From Xiphophorus maculatus (Eukaryota; Chordata; Actinopteri; Cyprinodontiformes; Poeciliidae), in contig NC_036453.1 in assembly GCF_002775205.1 (NCBI RefSeq), positions 3,871,103 through 3,935,102 on the forward strand: a DNA stretch of 64,000 bases, in the 5' to 3' direction. Shown here one piece after another: positions 43,001 to 53,400 of this stretch. A program made the translations under genes and the position numbers. Under the pieces are notes generated by a model that ran no database searches, was not told the DNA's origin, and saw only the letters and a list, made by a program, of their open reading frames with translations. Position 1 is the stretch's first letter. Each line of letters starts with the position of its first letter.

Positions 43001-45030
43001 CCGATAGAAAACTTCCGGATGATTGAGAGACATTATTTCAGGGAGAAGCTGCTCAAGAGTTTCGACTTTGAGTTTGGCTTCTGTATGCCCAGCAGCAAGA
43101 ACACCTGTGAGCACATCTACGAATTCCCACCTCTGTCAGAGGACACCAGTAAGTCAGCTGAAACATTACACAGCAGCACACATTTATCTACCTCTCTGGG
43201 TAAAGGAAGCTTCAAAGATGATTGAACATTTTGCAAAATCAGTTTGTTAATAAGCTTAGAATGATAGTGAAGTTTCAGGGTTTCCTCCAGTGTATGATAA
43301 GCCTGGCGGGCCACCAGGCTTTAGTGGTACCCCCACCAGGCTAGAAATAGTTTATTTACTATTTTTTAATGTCTGCATTTTTTAAGACTTTATTATGGTG
43401 GCTGAGAGATGCAAACGGCTTAACCAGCAGCAAACAAGTAGCATTTTGTTTGTGATTGCAACATTTTTTGAAGGTTTTAGCCTGTAATTTCTGTTATTGC
43501 AGCATTTTTTGTTTGCATTGCTTTTCCATTGTATTTCTTTTTTTACATGTGTTTACAATTCATTTTGCCGTTTGCTTCATGTTTGCACTTGTCAGCCACC
43601 ATATTTTATAATTGGTGTTCAGGTACTAATCTTCCAGTAACGCATAATTATCAAGAGATATTTTCACATTTTTTGTCAACTTTAAACATTTTTTAACTCA
43701 AAAACACAGCGGGCCGCTGGTTGAATTATGAGAGAGCTGCATTTATGTTCATTTATATGTTCATTCAGTTAAAAATATTTTAGTCATCAACCTCATGGGG
43801 GCGACAGAGGAAAGGTTGAAAGTTTTTCCCGTAAAAGAAACAGTGTAAGACATTTTGCAGTATAAATCTATAATATTAGCGCCGTTTATGCAAGTAATGC
43901 CTTCTTAAGCATTGAAAATGGAAAAATTTAACGTGAAAAAACAGGGAGGATTTTGTCAATGAAAGTAACTCTGGGCTGAAAACGTAAAGCTGAACTTGGT
44001 CAGATTATATCAAGAACTATGGAAAATCAAAATCCATTTAAATATAGATGTTTTTATTTATGAAGCATTTTAAAAAGTCACATTTGGCTAAGGTGATGTA
44101 CAGAAAATAGACAAAATAGAGTAAATAATAGACACCCTAATGGAGACAAAGCACTTACTATTAGAAAAAATACAAAAGACATGAATAAGAAGAGATATTT
44201 GCTGAAATATAACTATTTAGGTAATGCTGTAAAAAAAAAACTATTTGCGTTCTTACAATTAGTTCAGTCTTTTCCTTTGCTGTGGGTTTTAAATTGGTTC
44301 TGGATTGTTTTTAATTGTTGGTTTGTTGGATTGTTGGTTCTGGATTGTTTTTAAATCGACATTTAAAAGCATTAATTTATTTTAACAAACCACAAAAATT
44401 GTATTACAGAGTCCAAACATGTGACTTAATAAGGTGGAATAATGCAGTCCAGATTGTATAAGTCTAAGTGTTATTTATTTTGAAATAAAACTGAATCACA
44501 AGCCAACGTCAGTGTTTCAGAAACAGGATTAGTCCTGTAATAATGGAGATGTTTGTGATCTGGTGAAATTAAGGTCAAACTAGACACAAAATAAGTTTTG
44601 GAGTCTTTATTCCCAGATTACTCCACAAAGTGAACCAGCATTAAATGTAATTTGGAGTGCATAGAATAAAGTTTAAAACAAACAAACAAACAAATAATGA
44701 CAAAGTAGACTTCCGTGATCACTAAGGGAAAACAGCGCACTCTAGAGGTGGTACATTGTATGGTCTTAATTTCCACTTTGCTAAATGTTCTTCAGGTGAA
44801 AGAAGGCTGACTTTGTAACTGTCTTTATGTGACTCTGAAGGTTCAGGTCAGAGTTCATCACTAAAATCTAGGTTATAAACTATAACTTTAACGTGTTGAT
44901 TCTGCACCCACCCACAGTCAGAGAGATGGTCCTGCACCCCTACGAGACGCAGTCTGACAGCTTCTACTTTGTGGACAATAAGCTGGTGATGCACAACAAG
45001 GCAGACTACTCATACAACGGCGGGACATAG
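29241..45030 (+). CDS. unc119: UNC119 lipid-binding chaperone
   Basis: Five exons (29241-29493, 41445-41558, 42764-42863, 42976-43148, 44918-45030) join in phase to 250 aa; human UNC119 has 240. UNC119 binds myristoylated N-termini (transducin alpha, NPHP3) in an immunoglobulin-like sandwich and releases them at the cilium through ARL3. Conserved blocks: [112 protein letters not shown]. Human UNC119 starts at MKVKKG, which here is Met44 (ATG 29370). Either the fish protein has a 43-residue Ser/Gly/Thr-rich extension or translation starts there. Intron 2 seems to use a GC donor (41559-41560). Features of both UNC119A and B are present, so the paralogue letter is left open. Confidence 0.95.
29895..30375 (+). 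repeat. ACTCAAGTAA dispersed repeat, copy 4 (longest)
   Basis: Holds the family blocks in order: CATATTTTTACTGAAGTAAA, CTACTCAAGTACTGAGCAAA, TTTCTTTCAATAAAGAAAC, AAACTGCAGGTTGTGTGT, GTGGGTAGAAAATCCAGAAA, TTTTACTCAAGTAACAGTAG and TTGTTACTACCCAACTTTG. About 480 bp. It lies in unc119 intron 1. No coding sense; the transposon class is uncertain. Confidence 0.75.
30600..31090 (-). pseudogene. Tc1-like transposon remnant
   Basis: On the minus strand GTAAGACATGGGAGTGGCAG leads into TATCATGCTGTGGGAAAAC. It reads [18 protein letters not shown], a decayed form of the HGGGSIMLWGCFS block of Tc1 transposases. The flank TGTGTTGGTCCTATTCTG near 31065 matches the usual 5' block reversed. Intron 1 of unc119. 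Confidence 0.6.
32158..32210 (-). repeat. (CAAT)n tail of an L2-type 3' end
   Basis: About nine CAAT units (one with a C change), then CAAGGTTGTTTATATTA. On the minus strand this is the ...ATTGATTGATTG tail that follows L2-like 3' UTRs. A matching GTTCAAAGTGCTTTACAGG lies separately at 32402, split from it by an ACTCAAGTAA repeat. Confidence 0.6.
32235..32398 (-). repeat. ACTCAAGTAA dispersed repeat, copy 5 (reversed), inside an L2 tail
   Basis: TAGTAACCAGTTACATTTAC, TTACTTTTACTTGAGTAA and the end TCTGCCCACCTCTGG are the reverse complement of the family ends. On one side is a (CAAT)n L2 tail (32158-32210) and on the other an L2 3' block (GTTCAAAGTGCTTTACAGG at 32402), so this copy appears to have inserted into an older L2 end. 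Confidence 0.65.
32600..33115. other. CpG-bearing island in unc119 intron 1, unexplained
   Basis: GC-richer than its surroundings, with CpGs (AACCGGACGCGTATTAG, AACGCGGATACGCGCTTG, GGAGCGGCTCTCTGATG). Open frames of about 99 codons (+, 32811-33110) and 130 codons (-, 33098-32706) overlap. No family is recognised on either strand. It could be an alternative promoter or first exon, or the remains of a mobile element. Confidence 0.4.
33155..33515. repeat. Foldback MITE family A, copy 2
   Basis: AAATCTCACCAAGTATTTT, CAAATATCTTAGCACACTG and ATGCCTTGTTATAAGTGAAA in the left half and centre, with the inverse order in the right half, ending TTGGTAAGATTTTGTGTCA. About 360 bp. Same family as 11124-11521 and 37535-37905. 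Confidence 0.85.
33520..33720 (+). repeat. Dispersed non-LTR-like repeat, copy 3
   Basis: ATACTTTATTGGTCCCACAG at the start, then TCTTGTAGCAGTCTGTATTA and AAGCCTCTGACTGAACATG. It links the partial copies at 5545-5900 and 13285-13390 into one family. It directly abuts the foldback MITE at its left. Confidence 0.5.
34496..34670. mobile_element. hAT-type MITE with perfect 8-bp target-site duplication
   Basis: 175 bp with terminal inverted repeats CATGTGTCAAACTC and GAGTTTGACATCCTG. It is flanked by identical 8-bp copies TTATAACA at 34488-34495 and 34671-34678. The 8-bp duplication and the GTCAAACTCAAGGCCCGGGG start are those of hAT-derived MITEs in fish. Unc119 intron 1. Confidence 0.85.
34690..35000. 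repeat. Foldback MITE family B, half copy
   Basis: GTTATGAGACAGATAATATG, AACAACCAATCAGAGCCAGG and CTTAGTGCTGTCAATCATC match one arm and the centre of the 15195-15755 element. The opposite arm is missing. Confidence 0.7.
35001..37379. other. unc119 intron 1 interior, nothing recognised
   Basis: AT-rich single-copy-looking sequence. No exon, RNA gene or repeat that I recognise. Confidence 0.45.
37380..37525 (-). repeat. RTE/Expander-like repeat fragment (reversed)
   Basis: TATGTTCTCCCTGTGCATGT, then TCCGACTTCTTCCCATAGTC and CCAAAAACTTC are the reverse complement of the GAGAACATGCAAAC...GGACTGTGGGAGGAAG blocks of the repeat at 8486-8815. Diverged. Confidence 0.5.
37535..37905. repeat. Foldback MITE family A, copy 3
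   Basis: AAAAACACAAAATCTCACCA, GAAATATCTTAGTGCACTA and AATAAGACAAAACTAACTC in the left half. The right half mirrors them, with TTGTCTTATTTTAAGTGAAC and TAAGATATTTCAACTGG. The central arms GTTCTAGTTCCATT and AATGGAACTAGAAC are perfect inverse copies. Confidence 0.85.
38445..38800. repeat. Foldback MITE family C
   Basis: The outer arms share GGTGTGCATAAGACTGA (left 38453 and on) with TCAGTCTTATGCACACCC (right, about 38761-38779) in inverse order. Inside, GAGTCTTCATAAATGTTTAC mirrors GTAAATATTTATGAAGACTC. The centre has two direct copies of GACACTTTTAATGCAAA. About 350 bp. Confidence 0.85.
40037..40089. repeat. (TA)n microsatellite
   Basis: About 26 uninterrupted TA units. It creates false Tyr-Ile frames on both strands. 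Confidence 0.95.
40370..40443. repeat. Remnant of a hAT-type MITE
   Basis: GCCCGAGGGCCGCACGAAAT at one end and CCACAATTTGGACACCCCTG at the other. Only one half remains clear. Similar to 8998-9065. Confidence 0.45.
41953..42175. mobile_element. hAT-type MITE, palindromic, complete
   Basis: 223 bp. Terminal inverted repeats begin CAGGGGTCTCAAACTCCAGT and run for about 60 bp with few mismatches. The flanking octamers GTATAAAT (41945-41952) and ATATAAAT (42176-42183) agree at 7 of 8 positions, as expected for an ageing 8-bp hAT duplication. It lies in unc119 intron 2. Confidence 0.85.
43280..43740. repeat. Possible dispersed repeat in unc119 intron 4
   Basis: TTTCCTCCAGTGTATGATAA, then GCCTGGCGGGCCACCAGGCT is similar by memory to a fish repeat with a GCCTGG/CCAGGC hairpin. 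No second copy in the window, so weak. Confidence 0.3.
44793..44875 (-). mobile_element. L2-like LINE fragment (reversed)
   Basis: The reverse complement reads GTGATGAACTCTGACCTGAA, then CACATAAAGACAGTTACAAA and TTTCACCTGAAGAAC, collinear with 4772-4850. It ends about 40 bp before unc119 exon 5. Confidence 0.8.
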
Positions 45031-45270
45031 AGATGGCGCCTTCGCCGCAGGAGACAGGTGGCTTAATGGACCGACCTGTGGGACAGCCAGAGGACAGCGT
45101 TGGCTTCAACTTCCTGTCTTTCTTTTGCTCTGTTTGTCTTTCTCCTGTTGAGACGACTCCATTCAGCAGCAGATGGGTTTGTGATAATCTGAGAGTGTGT
45201 TTGTGTGTAAGAAGCTGCATACACACAAACACACACACATGGACACAGACACAAAGTGTGTTTGTAACAT

Positions 45271-45276
45271 AATAAA
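45271..45276 (+). terminator. Poly(A) signal of unc119
   Basis: AATAAA, 241 bp after the unc119 stop codon (TAG 45028-45030). Further AATAAA hexamers lie at about 46347 and 47428, so longer 3' UTRs are possible. Confidence 0.55.
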
Positions 45277-45387
45277 CCAGCAGAAAAGCGATGCTTACAT
45301 TTCAGATGGTTTTTAGCCACGTCATAAAAAAAAGTTTTCAAATAATAATAGAAACTATTTTTTTTATTCAGGTAGATAATGGTAGGA

Positions 45388-46155
45388 ATCATAGAGCCTT
45401 GTAAAAGTATTCATAACTCTTGACTTTTTTCTGATTTCATCACAAAATGAATTTTCCAGAAGTTATTGCAATAAATGACAATATTTTCAAGTAAGGGAAT
45501 AAAAATGCAAGAACACATTCTCAAAGATCAATAAACTTTTAGCACTGGAAATGGAAAACATCTTAAAAATAGAAAATAAATAAACAAAGACAACAGAAAC
45601 AACAGTTAAAATGAATTACGAAGTCTCTGTAAATAAAATTGTCCTTCAAAAAAAGAGCTAGCTGACACCGATTTAACCCACTGAAGACTTTTATCATCCA
45701 ATTTTTATTAGAAAGAGAAAAAATGGAAAAACAGTAAATAATGCAAATTGAAATTAATGTGCTTGTTTTAATTTATCATGCAGTTAATTGATTTATTGCT
45801 TATTGCGACAGGTCTAATCACAATTTTCTATTGTACTTCATGTACAGCATCAGATTCAAAGTCAGATTTGCTTTTGGACTTTGACTAGGCCATGCCAACA
45901 CATGGCTATGTTTTGATGTAACTACAGCTGTATGGTTGCACAAACCTGTTGCAGGCTCCAACAGGTTTTCTTTGCCACCGCCACGTTTCATCATGGGGTG
46001 AAACCTGTAAAAAAAAAAAAGATATTAAAAATATTATTTCCACTTCAAAACCATCCATAGAAAATCCAAGTGAAAATATAAAGTATGTGGTTGTAATGGG
46101 ACCAAATGTGAAGAAATTCAACTAGTATAAATACTTTTTCAAGGCACTGTAGGAA
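45388..46155 (-). pseudogene. Tc1-like transposon remnant with both ends
   Basis: Left end AGCCTTGTAAAAGTATTCAT and right end AATACTTTTTCAAGGCACTG are inverse copies, the ends of a very common fish Tc1-like element. The interior holds GGACTTTGACTAGGCCATGC and decayed blocks only. No open transposase. Confidence 0.65.
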
Positions 46156-49100
46156 CAAATCTCACACTTCTAAACGTGTGTTTTTAGGTCTTCAGTAACA
46201 GTTTTGGGAAGATTGTGATCATTTGATTCAACGGGTGATTTTTTAAAATCTATGTATGAGTGTGTCTGCTGCCATTTTGTACGATTGTGTGTGTCTTTCT
46301 CCCTGTGTAAAAGTTTGTTTGAGGCATGAACACCTCTCTGGTAAAATAAAGAATATTATTTAAATGTCAGCAATGTTCTAATCTGCCTCCCAAAGGTCAA
46401 GTAGATTTCCAGAAGCTATTAGTTAATTTCCTCCACAGTAAGCAGTGATTAGTTCGAAGTTCGTGAGACTTATGCTTCGTCTCGTTCTGTTCCTGGTTTG
46501 ATTGTCGACTACGTTGACCTGTAATAACCGTAGGCCGTATGTAAGTGCTGTATGTGCTCAAAGTGCGACGATTTTTACAGAGAAACTCATAAAGGTGGCT
46601 GGTCTGATGTGGACAGAAATGCACTTTGTCATCTGTGCTTTGGTTATACTTTTAACAGCCTTGTGTTTCATTGTTTGGTTTAAAGTGAAGTTTGTCATCT
46701 CCTCTCTGCAGGAAGGATGAAAAATTACGATTTCAGGCAAACTTTTGGTTTAGAAAAATATATATTTGAAAGACGTAGCACAATAAAATATTTTGGATAT
46801 TTTTTCTTGTTGCGTTCAAACAAATCATTTATTTCTCTTGATTTTTGCCTCATAGTCGTTTCTGTTATTTTCACTTCTACATATTCCAGTGATTTTGAGT
46901 GTGCTTCATAAACTCCTTTTGTTTGAAGGAGATCTGTCATGAGATGCCTCTAAACTGTAATATGCACACTTCAGTCAGAAATATCCAAATAATTGTCTGA
47001 ATTTTAGGAGGGGAGGTGTTCGTTTTTACATATTTTCTGGTTTGATGCATTATATGTTTTGATTAGTTGTGTCATTGACTAATTTAAAATATGTCTACAT
47101 GTTGGTTGAACCAGAGGAGTGCAGAACAAGCAATCAGTTGAAAGGAAACCAGATGTGTCTTCAGATCCGTATAGATGACACATTTTTATGTGATTCACAT
47201 TGGCCCGGATTCGTTTCTGGTTTATAGTTGCAAAAAAAAAAAGTGGTAAAAGTTTAAAAATGTGACGGGATTTGATTGGGAATTAAACTAATTGACTTGA
47301 ATGTTTTGTTGGAACATGTTTCATAAATATATAGAAGAGATTTTTAAATGACTTGTTGTGAGTCGTACAAATTATTTTGAACTTATTTAAAGTTTCCAGA
47401 TGTTGGTGAGTCTCAAGAAATGAACAATAAAGATTTATTGGACTTTTTGAAGCATTACAGTGTCCCGACTCTTAGTGCTCACTGAGAAACAAACAGAAAA
47501 CAGACAAATGCATATTAAGACATTAAAACTTTACAGACAAAACATTAATTTTTTTAATTGACTTTATTTTTTAATTCACTTTTTGAATTAATTTAATTCA
47601 AAAAAAGCAAACAGTGATATATTTCAAGGTTTTTGTGTACGATAAGGGCTTAGATAAGTAGCTGTAAGCTACTAACAAGAGTAAACACTTAAAACACATA
47701 ACATTGGGTTTAATAAAGCCTTTACTATTTGATTTGAATTAAATAACAAAATTGCTTTTTAATGAAATCTGAATTGATTTAGATCCCCTGCATATTACAG
47801 GTAATTTAGAAGAAGCATAAAACTTTACTTTCACGCGCTCCCTTTGACATCTGTATTTCTAGTTTATTACACTCTCTCTCGTAATGAACATGACAGACAG
47901 CGGCCTTTCACATCTGCATCGTCCTGTTGGCAGCCTCTTATCTCACAGTTATCCTTCATCTGTACACGCAGTACAAAGATTTATTAACACCTGTCTGCTA
48001 TTGATTTGCTGCTTTCACCTTTTCGGAGGGGGGAAAGACACAATGTAGTGACGTATTGACAACAGGAGTTCAGTTCTGAATGGACAAATTGAGAAACATG
48101 ATGAATGAAATCGAAGATAAGAAAGTTCTGCTTAAATAGTGCTTAAGGTAAAATATTTAATCAAGATCCTTTGGTTTGCAGTGCATGATGGCATAATTTA
48201 TTAAAAACAAAATGTTGGTAAACAGATAATAAAACTAAACAATCAAGCAGTACAGTATTAGTAAGGAGTATTGTTTCAAAATAACAGTAGATAGCTTTTA
48301 TTTCTGAAATAAGAGACGAAGGTTCATTTGGACTCTTAAAAGAACCAGGGTGCTTACACAGTATTTTTTTTACTGTATAAACAGTAAAAAATATATTTTC
48401 TTATTTTTATGATCATGTGAGTGGAAGAAATTCATTCTTCATGCTTTAAAAATCAATTTTGTGCTTTATGTAGGTCATGCTCAAAGTGTCCTTGATGTGA
48501 ATGCTATGATGGATTTTTCAGTGTTTGGGTTCAGCTCAAGCATTTGAGGTCAAATTGGCTATTTTGATACCACTAACATAAGAAAGTCTGTTCAGTTTGC
48601 CAATAAAACATGTGACCTGATAGGCAAGACGGTAAAGCACTAAAGATGTACAGACGGCAGAAACAAAGGAGCTTTGTTACCTTTCAGTATCAGTGACCTG
48701 TACTGATGACTTTGCAGAAGGACTGTACAGTACGTTTCTCCAAAGCTGCTTATCGCAATAAATAGGTTTCCCAACAGTAAGGGTAAAGAATGACCTAAAG
48801 AGTTCACTGGTTCCTGAGAGATTGTTGTATTCACTACATCCCCAAAATTAGTTTATAGAGCCTAGAAAACCTAAAAGCATTGATAAATACCAAGTGAGAC
48901 ACACATTTTCCATTCATTTTTACAGCAGTAAAGTAATAAAGTGCAGCTTTCAGACACAAAAAGAGATTTTCTCAAATATCTCATCTGCAGCAACTTGTCT
49001 ACTCTCAAAAATTACACAGATTTATAAAAACTTTATTTTATAAACGTTTACAAAATATCTGTTTTTCCTCCAATCAGCTTATATTAATGAAGCCGGGGTA

Positions 49101-50019
49101 CTTGGGCATTTATTTGGAATCTTCTTCTAAAAAATGCCTTCATAATCCTGTTTAAAGACATAAACTCATCACAAGTCAACTTTCACAAGATTTTAATCCT
49201 TGGCTGGCTGATTTTATCTGTGAATGGGTAAAAGACCCACAGAAACAATTTTCTACAAGTACGACAAACCAAAACAAATATTTTAATATCATTTTATTAA
49301 GACAAAATCATTCTGACAATTTGAGTTTGAATGAACAAGCTTGTGTTTTTTCACTTGCTCAGCAGCTAAATGGTGCATCTTTTAAAAATTAGATTTAAAA
49401 AACAAAGTACGGTATGTAAACAATGAAAAAGTCTTATTCTGTGCTTGTTTTAAAAACAGTACAACAAAAAACACAACACAACCAAAAATGCAACCAAAAG
49501 TTACAACTTATTGTAATTAAACTTTCAGCAATAAATTAAATTAACACATAAAGTTAATTTACATTTATTTCAATTTTCTATGTAAGACTGTTAGAGTAAC
49601 AGGATAAAAATAAAATCACTGAAAGATATCTGCAACATTTGTAAATGAGATTAATAATGAGGTGAAGACACTTTCAGAAAAATGTGTACAAGGAAAAAAA
49701 CCCCAATGTTTTTTTCTGCTCTGAGCTTGACATCAGGAAGTAATAAACACGGGTTTAACAATGTACCTATTAGTTATACAAGGTTAAAAAAATTAAAGAT
49801 AAAAATTGCATGGATTAAAGTTTTTTCTTTATACTTCATCAAGCTGCTGTATAAAAATATATACACTATATCATAATTAAATAATCATACAATAGTCTGT
49901 ATTGTACATCTATGATATGTATTCGTTTAAATAAAGTCTATTTTTTATCATCTCTGGTGGAATAGAAACCTTTAAGTTTTACAAATTTGGACAAATTGAC
50001 GTTTTTAATTTTGCATGAC
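46156..50019. other. Intergenic between unc119 and slc13a2
   Basis: The two genes converge here. No forkhead-domain exon (foxn1) or other exon was seen. The sequence is AT-rich; 47880-48030 is less AT-rich and looks single-copy, and could be a conserved non-coding element, but that needs an alignment. Confidence 0.5.
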
Positions 50020-50033
50020 AGTTGTTTCTTTTT

Positions 50034-50227
50034 TTTTTTATTATTAAAGATTTTGTTGGCTCTAGTGGCCTTTATTTGAAAGTAGTTTGACAGGAAACAG
50101 GGTAATCAGAGAGGGGGAAGACATGCGGCAAATGTCGCCAGGCCGGGAATCGAACCTACGACCACTGTTACAAGGACTAAGGCCTCAACGTGGGTCATGC
50201 TTTGCCCCTGTGCCACCACAGCACCCC
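50034..50227 (-). mobile_element. tRNA-derived SINE with perfect 14-bp target-site duplication
   Basis: On the minus strand it starts GGGGTGCTGTGGTGGCACAG (A-box-like TGGTGGCACAGGGG), then GTAGGTTCGATTCCCGGCC (B box GGTTCGATTCC), GCGACATTTGCCGCATGTCT, and ends in AATAAA-like, A-rich sequence. It is flanked by identical AGTTGTTTCTTTTT copies at 50020-50033 and 50228-50241. It lies about 190 bp downstream of the slc13a2 stop codon, in the same orientation as that gene, so it probably lies inside its 3' UTR. Confidence 0.9.
50037..50042 (-). terminator. Candidate poly(A) signal of slc13a2 inside the SINE tail
   Basis: AATAAA on the minus strand, about 375 bp past the slc13a2 stop. A second AATAAA lies in the SINE body (about 50068-50073). 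Both come from the SINE. Use by the gene is inferred. Confidence 0.4.
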
Positions 50228-50417
50228 AGTTGTTTCTTTTTAAAAGCTTTTCTTACTGGTCAGTGGATGGGACTCAGGATAAAACTGAGTAATGTCTTTT
50301 ATGCATCAAAACTTATACATAAAATAAGTTAGCAAATTTACACAGCTCTAATCAGACCCCACTTCACAATGTGCCAACAGATATAGAAATACTTTAAAGG
50401 GCATTACAGGCAGCCAC

Positions 50418-53400
50418 TCAGGGTTTACTGTAGGTGCTATTGGCCCACTGAGGAAACGTGTCCATGTCAAACATGACGTATCCCCAGGTGTTGATGCCCA
50501 AATTTACGCAGAGGATCCCAATGATGTTCAGTATGAATCCAGCTCTCACCTGAAGAAGAAAGGAACCATATTCTAGTGAATCTAACACTCTTGGTTCACC
50601 ATTTTCTTTATAAATTAACCACATGGTTGTGAGTAATAACTAAATATTTAAATTCTTCTCACCATGTCAATAACCTTGAGGTTTCCAAACGAGAAGGCGA
50701 TGGCGTTGGGTGGTGTCGCAACAGGCAGCATGAAAGCAAGAGAGGCAGCGATGGTGCAAGGCAGCATCACGTAAAGCGGGTGCAACTGGATAGTTGTGGC
50801 CTAAGAGAAACAAAACAAATGTAAACACCAATAAATACCAAGAATATGTGACAACGTACAGTATGTTTCCCTCAGTTTACCATTGAAGCAAGAATGGGCA
50901 GGAACAGGGTGGTGGTTGCTGTGTTGCTGGAGCATTCGGTGAATGTTGCCACCAGCAGACTGAGCAGAATGGAGATGGCAAACGGAGGGATTTTCTGCAG
51001 GGGAGCCAGACTAGCTCCAAGCCATTTAGACAAACCTGAAATCTGCACAGATAAAAGCAAAGCGAAACATAAAGCAGGTGCAGGACATGTTAAATATCTG
51101 CACAGATTATGAAAGAATTAGTTGCAAATATCCATATGGGAAGATAACAGGAACATTTACCCTACGATTATCTGACTTAATTAACAGCTATTTAGTAAAA
51201 ATACATTTATATCAGTTTGAGAGATTTCAATTATGGGAACACAAAGAAATAGTGTACACCATGAAAAACATTTTACATATTTCAGTAATAAGTTGGTAAA
51301 ACTGAAGCACATTTGGTTAGAGGACCAGTCAAACTCTTCTGCTGATGATATAACACACTATCTATAGTTCCAAAAACATAAATTTATCCCCCAAGTTATT
51401 TGTTTATATTACTGATCATAATTTAACTTAACATGTATGTATGTATCATAATAATAACCCAAGATGAATCGGGTATTGTAAAACTATTGCTGAAATTATT
51501 TTTGCTGAAAAATAATTTCAGCAAAATTATTTTTTTCAATTAGAAAAATTAAGATTAGCAAAAATAAATTAGCAAAAATAAAAATAATCTAGATTCTGTG
51601 ATTTAACATAAAATTAATAAGCAAAAAATGAATAAGTAGAAATAAAAAATATAAATATATCTATAAATATAATTTAAAAAATTCTAATTATAAAAATAAT
51701 TAAATTAATAAATTACAGTGCATAAGTATTACACAGGTATATATTAATTACACTGTAAATAAAAACCCTTTTGAAAAGTAATAAAATAAGTAATAAGTAG
51801 AAAATGAAAAAATTCAGAAAATATTTTAGAATTGTGAATATCAAAAATATGTAAAATAAATAATTTACAAAAAACAGTTTAAATATTAATACATAACAAA
51901 CAGACTAAATTTACAACATATAAAAAATTAAATAGCTGTATAAATCAGCAGATAAATGAATGAAGTTTAGTAGTATGAAATAATTTATGGCAGTTAAAGG
52001 CACAATGTGACAGCTTACAGATTATTACTACCAGCAAAGCTGTGAATTTAAAAACGTGAAGTTTCTGGTTGTTCACCTCACTGCCGGCAGCCAGAGCGAA
52101 TCCTCCTCCCAGCAGCAGGATGATGTTCCAGGGCATCCTCTCATGGACCACCTGCCAGTTCAGCAGAGTTGGAGGCGCCTTAATCCTTTTACCTGTAACA
52201 TGAAGAAACATTTTAATATATAAACTTAAATAATTTGGGTTACAAGAAATATGAAGGTCCAGGTAAACTCTCACCTGCCTCGGTGAAACCATAGCTGCCA
52301 CATAAGGGCAGCCGAGACGGGATGACAAAGAAGAGCATTGACATAAAGATGGCCACTGTTCCATCTGACACAAACCTAAGGAAACAACACAAGTTACTTA
52401 AGAAGGTCTCAATAAAAATGTCTGAACTATAAAATGAAATCAAGATTTTAATGAAAGCTCTTCATCAAGACTCTAATTTTTGCTATATAAAAATATTTTT
52501 GTAATTTATTTGTAAGATATTTTTCATTATGTACAATAAAACCTGTACAGAAAACAATATTTAGAGTCAAGGTGAAATGTGCAGCAACGTCAGAGCATGA
52601 GTATGGATGAAAATTAATCTAAAATTGATTTACAAGCAGCCATTTTCTTAAAAATATTGAGTTTTCTCATGCATTAAGAAGGCTGACCATCTTTCCATAA
52701 CATAATAGGTTATTTTTTATAATATACTGAATTTAAACACTGATTGAATAAATAGAAAATTGTGGATTTCTCATATGAATACACTTAGACATATTTATAA
52801 TATATAAATATATTTTAAATGTAGACATATTCATATCAAATCAAATCAAATCTTATTTGTATAGAACATTTCAGCACCAAGGCATTTCAAAGCGCTTTAC
52901 GTCATGACAAACACAAAAACACAAAGTCATGCAACATTGAATCAACAATCAAAAAAGAAGGACGGGACATTAAAATTAAGTTAAGTACATTACACAGCCC
53001 TCAGGTTTGCTTATTGGCGCAATGTTTTTTTTTCCATTATGTTACCATTTTTATCCGTCATACCATCCTCGCCTTCTTAGCCTTCAATATTTTTTTTAAT
53101 AAACTGACGCTATTCCGTCACGCAGCTCGACTGAATAAGCGCTATTAAGGTGAAAGTTAATGAGTTTGTCGATATTTCAAAGCAGAACCGCATAAAGTGT
53201 AGCTTGTATTCCACACAGGCCTCCATTTTGATCTGTCGCAATCTTTTACTTTGTATCACTAGTTCCGCTTATGAACGACCACCGGCGCCCCCTGCTGGAT
53301 GGCGGCCAAACTATATCACTAAAGAAAGGCTGAAGCGGACGTCTTTAGATTATCGATTGGAATTAAATTTAATCTAACGGTGTAGAGATTGAACCAACAT

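Noticed and set aside
44660-44700. Repeat array resembling a CRISPR
   Set aside because: Only a short (AAAC)n run; no spaced repeats anywhere in the window and the genome is eukaryotic.
50100-50227. A tRNA gene on the minus strand
   Set aside because: A- and B-box-like sequences are present, but the rest does not fold as a tRNA; it is followed by a SINE body and flanked by target-site duplications.
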